In this document: positions 23,961 to 37,261 of the stretch, in pieces | Layout: the number at the start of each line of letters is the position of its first letter | Position numbering within the stretch: the first letter of the stretch is position 1 | DNA from: Hetaerina americana | Taxonomy: Eukaryota; Arthropoda; Insecta; Odonata; Calopterygidae | Direction: 5' to 3' | Length of the DNA stretch: 64,000 nucleotides | Assembly (NCBI GenBank): GCA_022747635.1 | Contig: JAKTNV010000003.1 | Coordinates: 14,502,911-14,566,910 of the forward strand | Position numbers and translations under genes: made by a program | The notes under the pieces: generated by a model | Told to the model about the DNA's origin: nothing | The model's database searches: none | What the model saw: only the letters and a program-made list of their open reading frames with translations

Positions 23961-26944
23961 ATTTATCACGATTCTTGGAATTAGGGAACTTCCAAAATCT
24001 GCCTTTAATTACGCAGAATCCATTGAGCGAATGAATGAATTATCACGAGATGTTAACAGTGAATTAGCTTTACCTTGGAATAAAGTGTACCCACCTTACC
24101 CTGACAATCTTTATCGTGCTACCAATTAAACACTTTTTTAATCATAATTAAATATATTTCATTTTGTTTGACCAAAAGAACTTATGCTATCTGTACATTT
24201 CAGCGATTTTGACAATCAGCGGCGAAGATGATTTATAATTTTCTCTCTCCAAAAAAATCTCTTTTGATTCGATGCTGGCATCATACTTTTTCACGTATAT
24301 GAATAACGTAAGGGTTTAGAATTACTCTTTCAAGAAACTATGGCCTCATTCCAGACAATCAAGCATGCAAAAGAAATGAATCCACATTTTATTATTCAAA
24401 TTCCTGGAGTTGATTTGGAATTATATATAGGAAACTTTCAATTTCAAAGAGTTGTCCCCGTTTGGAATTCCGCGCCGAATCGCTTGAAAAACACCAGAAC
24501 AGAGTCACGCGTCACCCTAGGGAATGCAAATAAATACTCAGTCGACGTGCACATAAATTTGCAGAGGCCAAATCCAAAATTTCGAAGCGGCGACGTGACT
24601 GCGGGAAGAAAATTGTCGGTCACCGCCTCGGACAACCGACGCGAAAACCGAGATATTTCTCTTCGTCCCATTTCTTCCCATTCCTTCTTCTCCACCTCAC
24701 ACGTTATAATGCATTGAATTTTTTCTTTTATTTAATCATCTTATCGTTTCACGCAGGGGTCCTAATCTCTTCAATCTCTTATTCAAGTTAATCGTGGGTT
24801 CCGCTCCTAACGGGACACTGGAAGATTAAATAAATTAGCAGACGTCCGTGAGAAGTCGTAAAGCCGAGAGCGTTATTTCAAACTAACAGCGACGGACATT
24901 TTTTCTCGCAAAATAATGAGGGCCCACGTAATTGCGCATCTGGCTATATGTCGATCCGTTTGGCGCCACGGCGCCGATAGCAATGCCGAGGAGAGATACT
25001 TCCACGATCGTGTTCGAATCAAAGAATCACGACCAAAAACAACGGCAAACACAAAAAATCATTCGTGATTTACCTTTTAGCATTCACAGTTAAAATAACA
25101 TCCAACATAAAGCACAAATGATCAGAGTAAATATTAGGAAAACCATTAAATAACATAGGTATGCGTTAGAGGAGAACGAAAAGGATACTAAAGCGACACA
25201 AACTATATTTATTGTTCTAACAAACACGTCGTTAATGAGATTTCTGATTCACGCAGATTATTTTGTGTCATACAAAACGTTCAGGTTTGATACCAACTCT
25301 CTCTGTTCCTGCTTGTTAGAAGAAAATCCCAGGAAACGTAGAATATGTACTTGTATGGCCTAAATAAAACTGGTCCCAACGTTTGGTACGAAGAGTAGGT
25401 TTTGCGAAGTTTCTGTGAATATTGTCTAAGATACCTTTATATATACAATGTAATTTAACCAAATCGAAGTATGCGCCCTTAACATGATCCATACACGAAA
25501 GAAATACTTCCAACTTTTCTTTCCGTAACGTGATAGGCATCCGAATGAAAATTCTATGGATGTATCATTTAACGAGTTATTGATTATTAATCATGTCTCC
25601 ACGGCAGTGATTTGGCAGCAAAGGATAATATCCTTTGAAATACCTTATTGAAGCATTAATGAAAGGAGTGATTGATTTCATTATGTTTTGTGGTGAGCTA
25701 TTATTCACAAGAGATATAAGATGCATGAGAGATGCCAGTTAAATTCAAGGTGATATTTTTTGTCCCAGTGAATGTTTCTGTCAATTTTCACTTCGAGGAG
25801 AGGCTAAACTCCCACGAAAGGACTCGTACAAATCAAGTTCCATGAATTATATACATGTTTATACGGGCATGAGTTTCCATTGCAAAAGCGGACAAGAAAA
25901 AAAAACACAAGACTTCAGAAATCTCTCACAGAAACGAAAAAAAATTCGAAAATTTCCATTCAAGGTGGGAAGACTGCATCGGATGGATGAGAGAGTAGGG
26001 AATGTTATATTTCTCCTTAACTGCGTCCTTGGAAAGAAGAAGGAATCCTTTTTACATACGGTCCCTTAATTGAAGGGATAAGTTTTTCAAAAATCTACGT
26101 CACTCGCGTAAAACTCAAGAAAAACGCGCGTTTTGCCTTGCCATACATTCGCCATCTCACGCTCCGTCGTTGACGAAATAGATCCGTTTCCGGGCCCCGG
26201 AGGAATCAACACATAGCAAATGTACACATACACACGCACTTCAATACGAACACAACCGCATCTTATCTCTTCCTAGATGCGACCGACAGACCAGCATGAA
26301 CACGACCACCTACCTATACCAGCTTGGACTCAGAAACATCGACGGGGATTCGATATGCCGACGTGATAAGGGGGGAAAAGAATGGACAACGACGGACCGA
26401 GCGTAAAAAAACATAATGCTCACCATTCTCCTCTCGCCATTGGACAAGCAGAGCGCGCCATGGTCGCATTTGCGTGAGATAGGGAGGGCTAATTATCCAG
26501 GGCGGCGCGGCGGGGCCGTTGCTACGCGTTGTTTGTTGTCCCGCGGCAGTGAGCGCGATACAGTGTCTCCCAAGGTGAACGACCACCTGACGCCTGTCGC
26601 TGTGCTTTTTTTTATTATTTATTTTTTCCGTTCGCTTACGCGAGACGACAATGGACGATGATAAAATTTTCCGAACCTCTGAAAGTGAATGGTTTTCCTT
26701 TATCTCAGAGAATGACATCTGCATGCATAACGGATAATCGCGATTATTATCACCTTTACTTGGTATTTTTGCTTGGGAAAAAGTAATTTTGACGTGATAT
26801 TTTTATGCAGCTAATTAAAACGGTAATTTCCTCGTAATTAGCCCATGGAATCCGCGAAAGATTTTACCGTTTCAAATCCAATCCGACAGACGCATGACTG
26901 CTGCTCAAATGTTGCCAATTTAGGGTAGGGAAAGGCAGATGATA
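23961..26944. other. No recognisable gene; CpG-rich patch near 26.43-26.57 kb
   Basis: AT-rich except for a CpG-dense patch at about 26,430-26,570. An open frame of 125 codons at 24,340-24,717 (+) shows no family I know. No exon-like splice pair stands out. Confidence 0.45.
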
Positions 26945-27214
26945 CCCAAGGAATCGGCCCGATTATTTATTGGTTGGGTGAGGTTAGAGCTCGCCTTATA
27001 GAAAACCCTACGCGGCGCATGAAATTCACACATCAGGGAGGACTGAGTTGATTTTCCTGTGGCGCCTATGGTCTCTTCCGGTCTCACTTCCAGGAAGATC
27101 TGGAACCCCGAACAATCACACATCCTCGGGTGAGGTCTTGGATGCTTCCGAATTTGCACCCTAAGCCTTCAGTTAGTTAGCCGAGCGCTCTACCCAATAG
27201 GCTACCACGTCACT
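26945..27214 (-). repeat. tRNA-derived SINE, family A copy 2
   Basis: On the minus strand a tRNA-like head (GTGGTAGCCTATTGGGTAGA, then GAGCGCTCGGCTAACTA) is followed by a decayed B-box region. The body carries CCAGATCTTCCTGGAA, ACAGGAAAATCAACT, CCCTGATGTGTGAATTT and GGCGAGCTCTAACCTCACCC. All of these align in order with the copy at 6.1-6.36 kb. Differences between the copies are frequent, so both are old. Confidence 0.75.
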
Positions 27215-28007
27215 TTGGTATCGGACAGATTGAAAATGAAAAAAATCCACCAAATCGTGTTGCTACACCTCTCTGATTCCAGAATTATTTGCCAATTATA
27301 CCAGAATACGAGAACAAAATGCACGTATGTACGTACCAATGGCTAGCTGACTGTGTATTCCGGTTGGAGTGTATTTATAATTAGACGTTTGAGATTTCAT
27401 GAAAAGGGATGTAGTAGGGTAATCGCAGAATTCTTACAGGGAATAGGGAGAATTCAAGATAATAATTTTTTCATACTTGCTTTACCGAAAATCCCTCGGT
27501 TGCTCAACATTAAAGGCGTAAGAGCTCGAAAGGGGAAAAGTGCTTCAATAGATCATAATTCGCTCAATTGATGGACTTTTAATAAGAGTTTTCAAGCAGT
27601 TTTTAAGCATTTATTAACATAATACAGTCACCCCATATTGATAACGTTGCACGCGCACGGAAAAGGGTTCCTCCTCGGATACTTACCGCTTACGCATTCG
27701 AGCCGACCTTGCCTCCAAGGTGAGCCATGTACTCCGGCTAGAGTGAAGCATCGAAACCAGCCCCTTGTACTGTATCTTTCACCAGATAATAACAGTCTTT
27801 TCCTCACTTTTATTTACTACAACGAAAAATTGACACGACCGCCGGAAGAAATTAAAAATTATCTATGCTAAATATGACTGCGAGCATTTACGAGAAAACA
27901 TGAACGTTGGGTTGGCTATTATAAGATAGGGAAAATAATTGATAAGATCAATACGATACGATACGATATATTTGTAAATGTAGGTTAACGCAGAGCGATT
28001 GGATTGG
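27215..28007. other. No recognisable gene
   Basis: AT-rich sequence. A short (ATACG)n repeat lies at about 27,950-27,967. Confidence 0.5.
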
Positions 28008-28240
28008 CGATGGAATGTTGAAGACTGTTATAGAGGGGAGACAAGCGAAGGAGGGGTAAGAATAGGATAGGGATGTTGGAGGGAATGAAGGAAGGAAATG
28101 AGTATGCGGAAGTGAAAAAGGGTTTATTGAAGCGCTGGATGTCAGGTTAAGTTTTTCATAGATGGCCACACAAACGTATCGTTTTTACGTCGGTGCGAAT
28201 ACGAAACGTATCTCAAACAGGGGAATAATATAATAATGAT
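28008..28240 (+). repeat. LINE 3' end with coding remnant
   Basis: The plus strand reads VIEGRQAKEG, then IGMLEGMKEGNEYAEVKK and a shortened tail beginning GATGTCAGGTTAAGTTTTTC. These match the C-terminal and 3' tail blocks of the LINE family at 37.3 and 54.0 kb. 5'-truncated and frameshifted. Confidence 0.65.
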
Positions 28241-31200
28241 AAAATTTCAGAATTTTTTCCATTTTTTTCTATAATTCACGAAACCAACAGTTATCTATTA
28301 GGCTAAGCTATTAAATGCGCGCATAAATTACGTCGAACGTGTTCTCGCCTTTTCACACATTCTCCCATTAAAATTGAAGTCTTACATCCTACAGAATGCC
28401 CTGCGCAATCACCATTCTCCGGAGACATAACATTGAAAGAAAAAAAAACAACGAACGAACGAATGCTTTCCATTAACTGAAACATCAAAAAAATAAATAA
28501 AATTAGACGGACCGATTCCAAAGCGACCACGCAACCAAATGGGTCACGGGATGGTAACACGTATGCGCGAATGGCGATTTGAGATAGGACTGATAATAAA
28601 AAATAATAAGAACCGAATGTTACCAGAGGACCAGTAGTACATGCAGCGACAGGGCAGAAGAAATGAACAGCGGAACCCTTAACAGTGAGGAACGACATGG
28701 AATTCCGACAGTCGACACGTTTTTCAATTGGAAGTGTTTCGGAGGAAAGCAAATTAGTAAAATGTAGCTTTAAACCTGCGTCTTCTGAACTGTGTTTCCG
28801 ATGAAGAACGAAATGACACTGTGAGGACAAAAGAGGCGGTGGGGGGAGGAGGGAGGGAGGAAGAAGGGGGAGAGAATAAGAGAGCGATATGGAAGAGGGG
28901 TGACTGAGGTGGAGAAAAATGAATGGGGCCTAGGGAGAGAGGGAAAAATATCAACGCCGCGATGAGCTACACAACCAAAGTTATAAAAAAACAACACGAA
29001 GCCCAGGAGACAAACGGAAAGATCTGACAGAACCACACGCAAAAGAAATGGCACCCAGAGCGAGGGCCAATCGTGAGGATGCTGCGAGCAGATTCCCGGG
29101 AAAGTAATAAACAAAAAACGGTACGAGGAACTTAAATGACGGATAAGGAGTGACCGAACAATGAAGTGGAAAAAAGGCAAGAGGTGTAGCAGATAACAAG
29201 CGTATCGGTAAACAAGCTCTCGCCGTAACTGTTTTTACGGTCAGCTACATTTCAAAATAATATTTTATCCCGTAAAAAAAGTCCGAAGGAGTCCCGAAGA
29301 GTGTGAACACCGCGGGGGGAATGTGGGTCTCATCCAGCCGTCCTTTCCCTCGACTGCACGCGGATTTCCACGCAACAAAATCGCGAGGGAGGCACGGAGC
29401 CGAGCGGCGCCGGTCGTCCTCGCCTACCCCCCATGGGTCCGTTTACCTGCTCTCTTGTTCGCGGCCGGCAAGGATCTCATATGCTCACCTGTCGCGGTGC
29501 GAGCGGGGAGGATCCAGCGGGAAACGAATTAAAATATTGAGAATAACGGTTCATAACACTTAAGTATTTAGTTTTCAAAACTTAATACAGCTTAGAAAAA
29601 AACCAACATGATTCTTGGTGGGATTTAGATCAGATCACGGTTGGGCACTTTAGAAATGAAAATACTCCGGAGGAACTGATCTCTAACAGAGAGGTCAGTA
29701 AAAAATGAGATCTATTTCTCAAAAATGAATTTAAAAAATATCGTACATCACGAACTACGACGAAATATCTTATCTTTAATGTTGTAATGCTACGATGATG
29801 GCAAATATCATTACAAAATCGTCCAGGTCTTCGAAAACAAGTTCAGCATACACATGGTGCTCTGACATCAGAGAAGAAAGCAAAATGTGTAATACCAGCG
29901 TTCCCTAATGTTATGCTGTAGTCGCCTATTGTGCGTGAACTAACCGAACCCAAGATGATATCTCGACGACAAATAATCTCTTTAATTTCACCACTGCCTT
30001 ACCGGCCAATTTATTGTGAAATTTAAGTACTTCCAAAATTTCGCCGTACAAAAGGAAGCACCTAAGGAGAATTAGCCAGAATGTCAATTCATAATTTATT
30101 ATTCGCAGTCCTAGAATCTCTCATGAGACATTTTGTGGTGAGTGTGCTCTTTCAATTCAATTGTCCTCGGACCTGATGGTTTTGGCCTACACTTTGCTCG
30201 ACTCATGATTCGTACAAGATGAATGGCGAATGTTTACGATAAACTCAAGGTATGCTCGATGAATATAACCATGATTCACGACATGGACAACGTAAGAATC
30301 ACTTAAAGAGTGATAATGAAACATTCCTCCAAACCTTTAATTTGTCATGAAGGCGGATGCCTCTTACCCATCTACCTCTGTTTCATTCAGGTTAAGTCGC
30401 TACCACGTAGGAAGTATATATTTTCCTTTCTCTTTGGCTCGAAAGTTACATATTCTTAAGGTTGAATACTCACATTTATCATTCATAAAACTTCGAAACA
30501 TAATTTTTAAATCGCGAGATAATAATCCCGTATCAACTGTTGCTTACGCTGTCTCCGGCGAGTGTCTACCGAACACTGCCATTTACCGGGAAACCTACCT
30601 CGTCAAGACAAGCTAAAAATATTACATAGAGGAAACCCCCTACATGAAGAGTGTAATGAATTGCCAAATGTTTACGAGATATTAATACAATACTTAAAGG
30701 ACCAAAGGAAAGAAGTGAATGTGTGTTTGTGAGAGAGAGATAGAGAAAGAAATGGTAACACGTGGGACAAGGGAGATAGGGTGAAAGAAACGTTAGAAGA
30801 TTTGTCGTCGAGTGCTCAACGTAGCAGAGAGAGTGGGGGGAGGGAGGGAGAGTCTGCGTGAGGGGGTGGGGCGGCTGTGTGGAGGGGATTGAGCTCGCTG
30901 AACGCTCCAGACGTCCCGAGTTGAAAGGGAATAAAAACGTCTAAGAGGGGAAAAGGAGCGTCGGGAGAGGAGAGAGGCGGGGAAGGGGGTAAGGACGGAG
31001 AGAGAGAGAGAGAGAGAGATAGGGAGAGGAAAGGGGAGAATGCCACATAAAAAATTCAGAATCACGTCTTCATACGTATACACACACGAGTCGCTTGCGT
31101 ACGAGAAGTGTCCCTTTTTTTCTCTCCCTTCCACCTCCCCTCCCACCCTACGAGGAGTCTTTCCTCCTCCTCCGCCCACTGCTCCCAAATACACAAACTC

Positions 31201-32679
31201 CCTCCCTTTCCGCGTCCACCTCCTGCTCTCCCTTCTCGTCCCCAGCCTCCCTCCTCCGTTCATATTTCTTCTCCGCGGGTGAGCGACCGCATCACAAAAA
31301 AAAAATTAAGGGCCCGGACGGCGACGCCGAAAGGACGCAAATGGGACGGAAAAATAGGAGAGGAGGATAAGGGAGGAATATCAGGCGATAACGTTCTTAA
31401 AGAGTTTCTCGCCGGCTGACAAGTGTGATTCTTTTCCCGCCCTTACTCTTTCCCCACGCCTACGAGAGAGATTGTTTGTACACGGAGCGGGACCACTTCA
31501 AGAAGTTCCCTTCTCACTTGACGTGGATTCAAACGCGGGATTTAAAATCGTAGCTCCAAGCCGAGTTCATTCGAACGATATCACGTGGGTAAATGAGACA
31601 GACACTCATATCGGCTGGCTAGTAATATTCAACACACCGTTATCTCGTGTGACGACGAAGAGGGATGACTTGTTGAGCAACACACCACGATAAGGAACTG
31701 CCGGCTATTCATAAACTTGAATGAATTATGCAATTAACGTTAATAGTCTGCAGAAAAATATTAATTTCATTCGTTTGGTAAAGAAATTATGCGCCCTGTT
31801 GGCTTAAACGCACGGCAAGAGTCGCTTGATGGTAAATTGGTGTCGATTGCTGTTTTCATCCGTACGTTCCAGAACGTATGTAAATTAACATTATGCTCAA
31901 AATACTTGGCCTAAATACTTACTTGAAAGAGGAACTGTGACGATGTCGGAACGATATTGAAAACCTAGACCATTGCATTAAGTCGCCGATGGTTTGCCAC
32001 GTGTTTCAGAAATAACAAAGAAAAACAAGGCGAATTTCAGGAAAGGTCGGCACTCGAATTTGTTTTTGGGAAAATTGCAAAAACGATTTTCCATCAACAA
32101 GGATAACTATTGAGTCACAAGCCAAAACTATTTATCCAGTGAAGAAAATTACAATTCTATAAAATGAAACTTTTAAAAACTGTATGATATCGAAAGATTT
32201 GTAGATGAAGGTAAGGTAGAAAGACGGTGAGGATTTTGTGGAACTGGGCCAGAGAATCATAGAGTTATTATACTTCACCATTAAGCCCCTAAACTTTGCC
32301 ACTAAAATATATAAGGATTAAGACCGTGAGGAGAAAGGAATATTCGCTCCGGTACCTGGCTACGTATAAGGGTGCTAAAAGTTGACAAAATTCCCTGCCA
32401 CGAAAAGGTTTCCAAGTAAGAACGTCACCATCCATTTACCTAAATTTCAATGATTCCAAATTATTCGAGAGGAATTTTAAAACTAACAATTAATGAAAAT
32501 GAAGAACAATTTTAGAGAAATGATGTGTAAACGAAACCTATATAAATGCAAAAAGTCTGGGAAAACAATCCTGCAGTTATAATAAAACTTCTAGATTATG
32601 TTCCACCCGAACATCACCATCATTACGTTAACTTCATTCCTGGCTATGAACACACCAAAGAGGAGGATTAAATAAATTC
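28241..32679. other. Gene-free; purine and pyrimidine blocks, CpG patch
   Basis: A purine-rich block lies at 28,815-28,960 and a CpG-rich patch at 29,290-29,520. A long purine block (30,725-31,030) is followed by a pyrimidine block (31,105-31,290). A minus-strand open frame of 175 codons at 28,303-28,830 has no recognisable domain, and a frame of this length is expected by chance in a window of this size. Confidence 0.45.
30725..31290. repeat. Purine block followed by pyrimidine block, with (GA)n
   Basis: The plus strand is G/A-rich from about 30,725 to 31,030, with an (AG)n run at 30,998-31,019, and then C/T-rich from about 31,105 to 31,290. Low-complexity reading frames here (Ser/Pro/Leu-rich) are shadows of the composition. 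Confidence 0.75.
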
Positions 32680-33240
32680 TCAACCGACTTTCTTTCCTAT
32701 CTCCAGTTCTTCACACACCTCTTTAAATATTTCTTCCACGTACGTGCATACTTTAGGCTGCACAGGTGATAATGGACATCCCTGTCTTACTCCCCTGCCT
32801 AACACTGTCCATTCAAACTCGCACCTGAGCTGTCTGAAACATGTGCAGGTTACGGAATAGCCTCCTATCCCTTTAATATATTCGCACTTTCTGCAATACA
32901 TTCATTGGCTCTGGTAAATTTACTTTATCAAGCGCCTTTTCAAAATCTACAAATCAGACATGCATCCTGATAATATTCCATCTTCCTCTCTATGAGTGAG
33001 TGACCTCATTGCTGCTATGGCATCACGCGTGCCTCTCCCCTTCCTGAACCCAGACTAATCATCCCCCAAGTACCAACTGTACACCCTTCTCCTTTCCATT
33101 CTTTCATTAATGATCCTGAGTACTGCTTTAGCTACGAGCGAAATCAAACTTATTGTTCTACAGTACTCACACCCGGTTAAGTTCCCCTTTCTTGGAATAG
33201 GAAGTAAGGCTGATCTGACGAAACCACCAGCCGATTCCTA
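32680..33240 (-). pseudogene. Non-LTR reverse-transcriptase core fragment (broken)
   Basis: Minus-strand translation gives the ordered blocks of a non-LTR reverse-transcriptase palm. They are LLPIPRKGNLTGCEYCRTIS with SLISLVAKAVLRIINERM (about 33,215-33,100), GFRKGRGTRDAIAAMRS (about 33,050-33,000), VDFEKALDKVN (about 32,950) and GRGVRQGCPLSP (about 32,810-32,770). The last is the conserved RQGxPLSP motif before the FADD box. The DFEKALDKV block lies in another frame from its neighbours and stops interrupt the rest. The FADD catalytic motif and everything after it are missing. It may come from the same LINE family as the scattered 3' ends, but no copy joins the two parts. Confidence 0.8.
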
Positions 33241-33342
33241 CATCATAAATGGTCCGTGAAAACTCTTCCATCCACGATTTCATAAAAAATAAATTTGTTC
33301 TTTGTAATTTTATGTTGTGAAGGTAACTACATCATAAATGGA
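33238..33342. repeat. 15-bp direct repeat bracketing 75 bp
   Basis: The sequence CTACATCATAAATGG occurs at 33,238-33,252 and again at 33,328-33,342, just upstream (in sense) of the reverse-transcriptase fragment. It could be a target-site duplication around a 75-bp insertion or a local duplication. Confidence 0.7.
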
Positions 33343-36300
33343 TTTGTTCTAGACCACATGCTCATCCTATAATAATTTGCCTATTATTCAGTCAAAAAAC
33401 CCGCAAATACTAAACATATATTTAATAAAACATCACTTTACACATAAAGCATATTACAAAAAATTATTCACAGCTCGCTTAAAATAAAGAAAATGTAGAC
33501 TGGCATCATTTGGCCGGCCCCTTCAATTTTCCACATTTTTCATGTAAGCGAGAGCAAATTTCATAATTGAAATACGTTGTACCATTTATCTGTGCATCCT
33601 TCTTCTTTCTCAAGAGTTACGAAATTATTTGAGCGAATAGGATTGCGGAACCAACATCATTACCTCATTTCTCTATTAGTTCTTCCTGGTTACACGAAGT
33701 CTCAAGGCATTTTAATCAATTTACCCTCAGGGTCCCCGATGGCTTTCCAGGGGTAATAATTTAACTCTTAGACTTTGGCAGACTTGTAACATCGCTGGGA
33801 TCGTGACTCCGTTGTGAGGAGTGAAACGCAAGGAGCGGGAAACATAACTAATCCATATAAAATAGCATCGAATCCCCTCGAGCATCACTGCCGAGAAAGC
33901 CAGGAAAGGATGGAACCTTAAGAAGCATCGAAAAAAATTGCGATTTTGCTATTAGGGGAAGTGGTGGATGTGATGTCGCGGTTAAGACGCCGTCATTCCT
34001 CCACGCCAGCCATTTAACGTCTCCTTCTCTCACTCCAGAACCAGTGTTCCGGTGGGGAACGGAATTATTACCCCCGATACTCGGGAAGATCAAATGGAAA
34101 CAAAAAAAAGGAAAGAGTAGGAGGCGAACTCATCCCTTCCCGTTGATTTTGGTTTCACTGCGATACCTAAAGATCCGGGTGGAAAGAAAACATTTAATGG
34201 ACGGGGGCAAACAACCGCACGGCCAAGAAATCGGGCGCCGTATATAATGGCGGTCGTAATTTATGCTTTCTTGTTTTGCGAGCTGACTCGGGAAGGAATC
34301 CACCACGCTGGACAATCGACTTACGCCCTCGGTGGATATTGCCAAAATTGTCGTTTGAGTTCCTATGCTATTTTTCCCTCACGTGTATGTACTTCCTTTC
34401 CTTCGCCCATCAAACTGTGATTTCGGGATATTTGGAAATGAAGGAGATGCGAACGACGTTTGGTATTTCTGTGGAGCCAGGCCAGAGAAAGAAAGAGCAC
34501 AGCTACTTGGAAATTATTTAAGGAGTGCACCAACCTAATGCACGAAAACCGGCGATTAAAACTTATTTGTTACAAGGAGTAAGGCGTTCCCCTCAAAAAG
34601 AAGAAATTGATAGAAAAAACAAAAAGTACCCACGTTTAGAACGAAAACTACAAACAGTTTCAGCGTAAACACCCTCAAAGTTAATTGAAATGGATAAAAA
34701 CCAAAACAAAACTCGTGTAACTCGTTAGGTATCCTTTAATTTAGCGTTTTCCTTAAGGATCAACTCCACGATAGGCTTTCAAAATTATAATTGTACTATT
34801 GGATTCCAAAATAAGTATTCATTTGAAAATTTTCAATTGAATGAATTCCATTAAAAAAATTAGGTCGTCCTCTTTGATTTAACATTGTATCAAAATAATA
34901 ATAACATCCTTAGACAGCACTGCTGCGTGATTTACGTTTGATGCATGGGACTTTATAGTTCCTCACATCCCTACGGTACACGGAGTGCAAGAGGAGGATT
35001 TTTAGCTTCTGCCGACTACTTCATCGCTTAACATATCGTAACTACGTCTCTGTTCAAGAAAACGTATAGAGATAACTGAAACATGCAACCTTACTCCAAC
35101 CGCTGGCAGTATACTGCACTTAAGCATCTCAGGCATAGGAGTTCATTCTTCGAGCATGTCGTCTGTGGTCCATCAGGAAGATAAGTAACGACAAAAAGAT
35201 GTTTCTAGGGGGCATCTTAGCATCCTTTTGTGGTCAAGAAAGGCGGAGCCACGCAGTCATTGAAACGAGGAAGCGATTTTGAGGAAGAAAAAAAATGATT
35301 GCTTCTCTTTGTTTTTCCTCCAGTAATTGGAAAAATGACCACAGTGTCTGGAAGACAGAACATCTATGATGGGGTCGGAAAATACATACGGGTACACAAC
35401 AGTTATCAGAACAATTTTGATAGTCATAAAATAGGATCATATTGTCGCTTAAGGCTTACGGACACAAACATTGCGTGAAGACTTGGGTACATTTTCAATT
35501 TTATTTTCTAAATTCTCCTCTTGAATTTGGACAAATGAACGGAAGACCCGATGTTTAAATTACACTAGCAGATCGGCTCATTGAATTATGACCACTCAGG
35601 GCTGTTCATTAAAAAAAAGAAGACATTTTTCAAGAAAATTTACGGTTTCGATGCCTACGTGAAGCGAGTCGAGGTTATAATATGCGCGAGACGTCCGCGA
35701 ACGAAGTAAAACCATTATTGCTTCATTCCAACTCTTCCCGCAGGTGGTGCATATTTGTTCAATGTGCGATAGGTAGGCCGAGTAAATCGAGATACCAGTA
35801 GCGGTGGTGGCTTGATAAAGAGGGGCAGGAGGGAAAAACGAAGGCGAAGGATTATAGAGGTGTGGCGGGGGAAGGGGGGCGCGGAATGAGTATGTGTCGG
35901 ATGGGGGGTGGGTGGTTGAGGGGGCTGGGAGATGGAAGGGGTTGAGAGGCGAGGAGGGGGAGGGATTTAAGAGGCGGCGAGGTAGCCGTTTCGCGAACGG
36001 GTCGCCCGGACTGCCGTGCGAGTGTCCTCATGTTCGAAGAAGCGATTCCAGACACGCCGGTCTCGGTCGCCGTGGGGACCCAGGGCGGAGAAGTCGGTCC
36101 TCCACTCCTCCTCCCCCTACCATCTTAAGAACAGCGGCGACAAGCGGTAGTCTACAGCCGGACACACACACAGACACACACACTCGCTCGCTCGGAAGGA
36201 GAATATTCTCGCATGCAAGCGAGTCACGATGCACTGAAAAACGACCAACGGCACAAATACATTTATATGCTCATCCTTATCACAGCCATCCCCGCTCTAC

Positions 36301-36639
36301 TCCTAAAACCCTCCCTCCATCATACCTCAATCCTCCCGCCGACCAACGCTCCCCCCCCTCCACAGCCCCCCTCCGCTCGCCTCCTCTCCCGATGCGTGAA
36401 AAACTAAATGTTGACTATGAGCGGTGTAAAACTCTGCGTCATACAACGAGCCCAAAAGCTTTAAATGAAACCATTAACCCGCACCATTAGGTCTCATAGT
36501 CTTCCCTGTCACACACACACAAAAAAACGTTTTAATTGGGATGGCTGCGGTCCCGATATGATTTTTTTAGAGCAGAAACGTATCGAGTTATAGAACGTCG
36601 GGTTCAATATGGTGGTCCCGGCGGTTCTCCTTCATATAA
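33343..36639. other. Gene-free; G/A- and C-rich blocks at 35.85-36.4 kb
   Basis: AT-rich sequence to 35.6 kb. A G/A-rich block lies at 35,850-35,970, a CpG-rich part at 35,980-36,110 and (CA)n at 36,160-36,182. A C-rich block follows at 36,290-36,390. The 198-codon open frame across these blocks (35,894-36,490, +) is low-complexity and not convincing as a gene. Confidence 0.45.
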
Positions 36640-36955
36640 AAATAAGTAATAGTATTTAGGGGAGGCGACCGACAGCTTAGGTCATTTGCGCCATAGGGGA
36701 TGGACAGAAAAGGATGAAGGGTGGAGAGAAACCCGGCGTCGGCATTAGCCTAATCTTAACGAAAGGCGCCAAGGGATCCGCAGCTTAACGTCCCATCCGA
36801 CGGACGGCGTACTCACTCAAAGTGCCCTCCTCAAAGCATCTCAAGTAGGGATCGAGATACCTCTGAAAAATATTCAACACCGCCGGGATTTGAACCCGGG
36901 CCCTCTGGGTGGGAAGCCTGTACGATAGCTACCGCATCATCTCGACCCCATATAT
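36640..36955 (-). repeat. tRNA-derived SINE, family C
   Basis: On the minus strand a tRNA-like head has an A-box-like TAGCTATCGTACAGG and a perfect B box (GGTTCAAATCC) in a CCCGGG/CCCGG arm. The body follows with GATGGGACGTTAAGC, CCTTGGCGCCTTTCGTTAAG and GCCGACGCCGGGTTTCTC. The conserved head with a long non-tRNA body is the typical SINE build. Only one copy is in the window, and it differs from families A and B. Confidence 0.7.
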
Positions 36956-37261
36956 GGAAAATAAACCTTCCTTTCAAAAGACATTGGCGTACATTTTAAT
37001 GGTTATCAATTTTGTAGACGATGGGAAATTAGCGGACAGATTTTTGAAATACTTTTCACGACTCCGGCACTCTACAAACGGTGGCAGTAATGATTGGGTT
37101 TTCGGTTCGGTTCTTCGACAGCAATGGTCATCTTTCACCATGCACCACCCACAAATCGTTTCACGCTCCTGAATATGGAAACATTAGTATACACAAAAAG
37201 AATTTTAATTCTAAAAACAGTTACGCGGCGATAGATGTATGTATTGTAGATGTATTTTTTC
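36956..37261. other. No recognisable gene
   Basis: AT-rich sequence; nothing recognisable. Confidence 0.5.

Noticed and set aside
28303..28830. 175-codon minus-strand open frame
   Set aside because: No recognisable domain; one or two frames of this length are expected by chance in 64 kb read in six frames.
35894..36490. 198-codon open frame, the longest in the window
   Set aside because: Spans G/A-rich and C-rich blocks, shows no domain, and overlaps other low-complexity frames on both strands.
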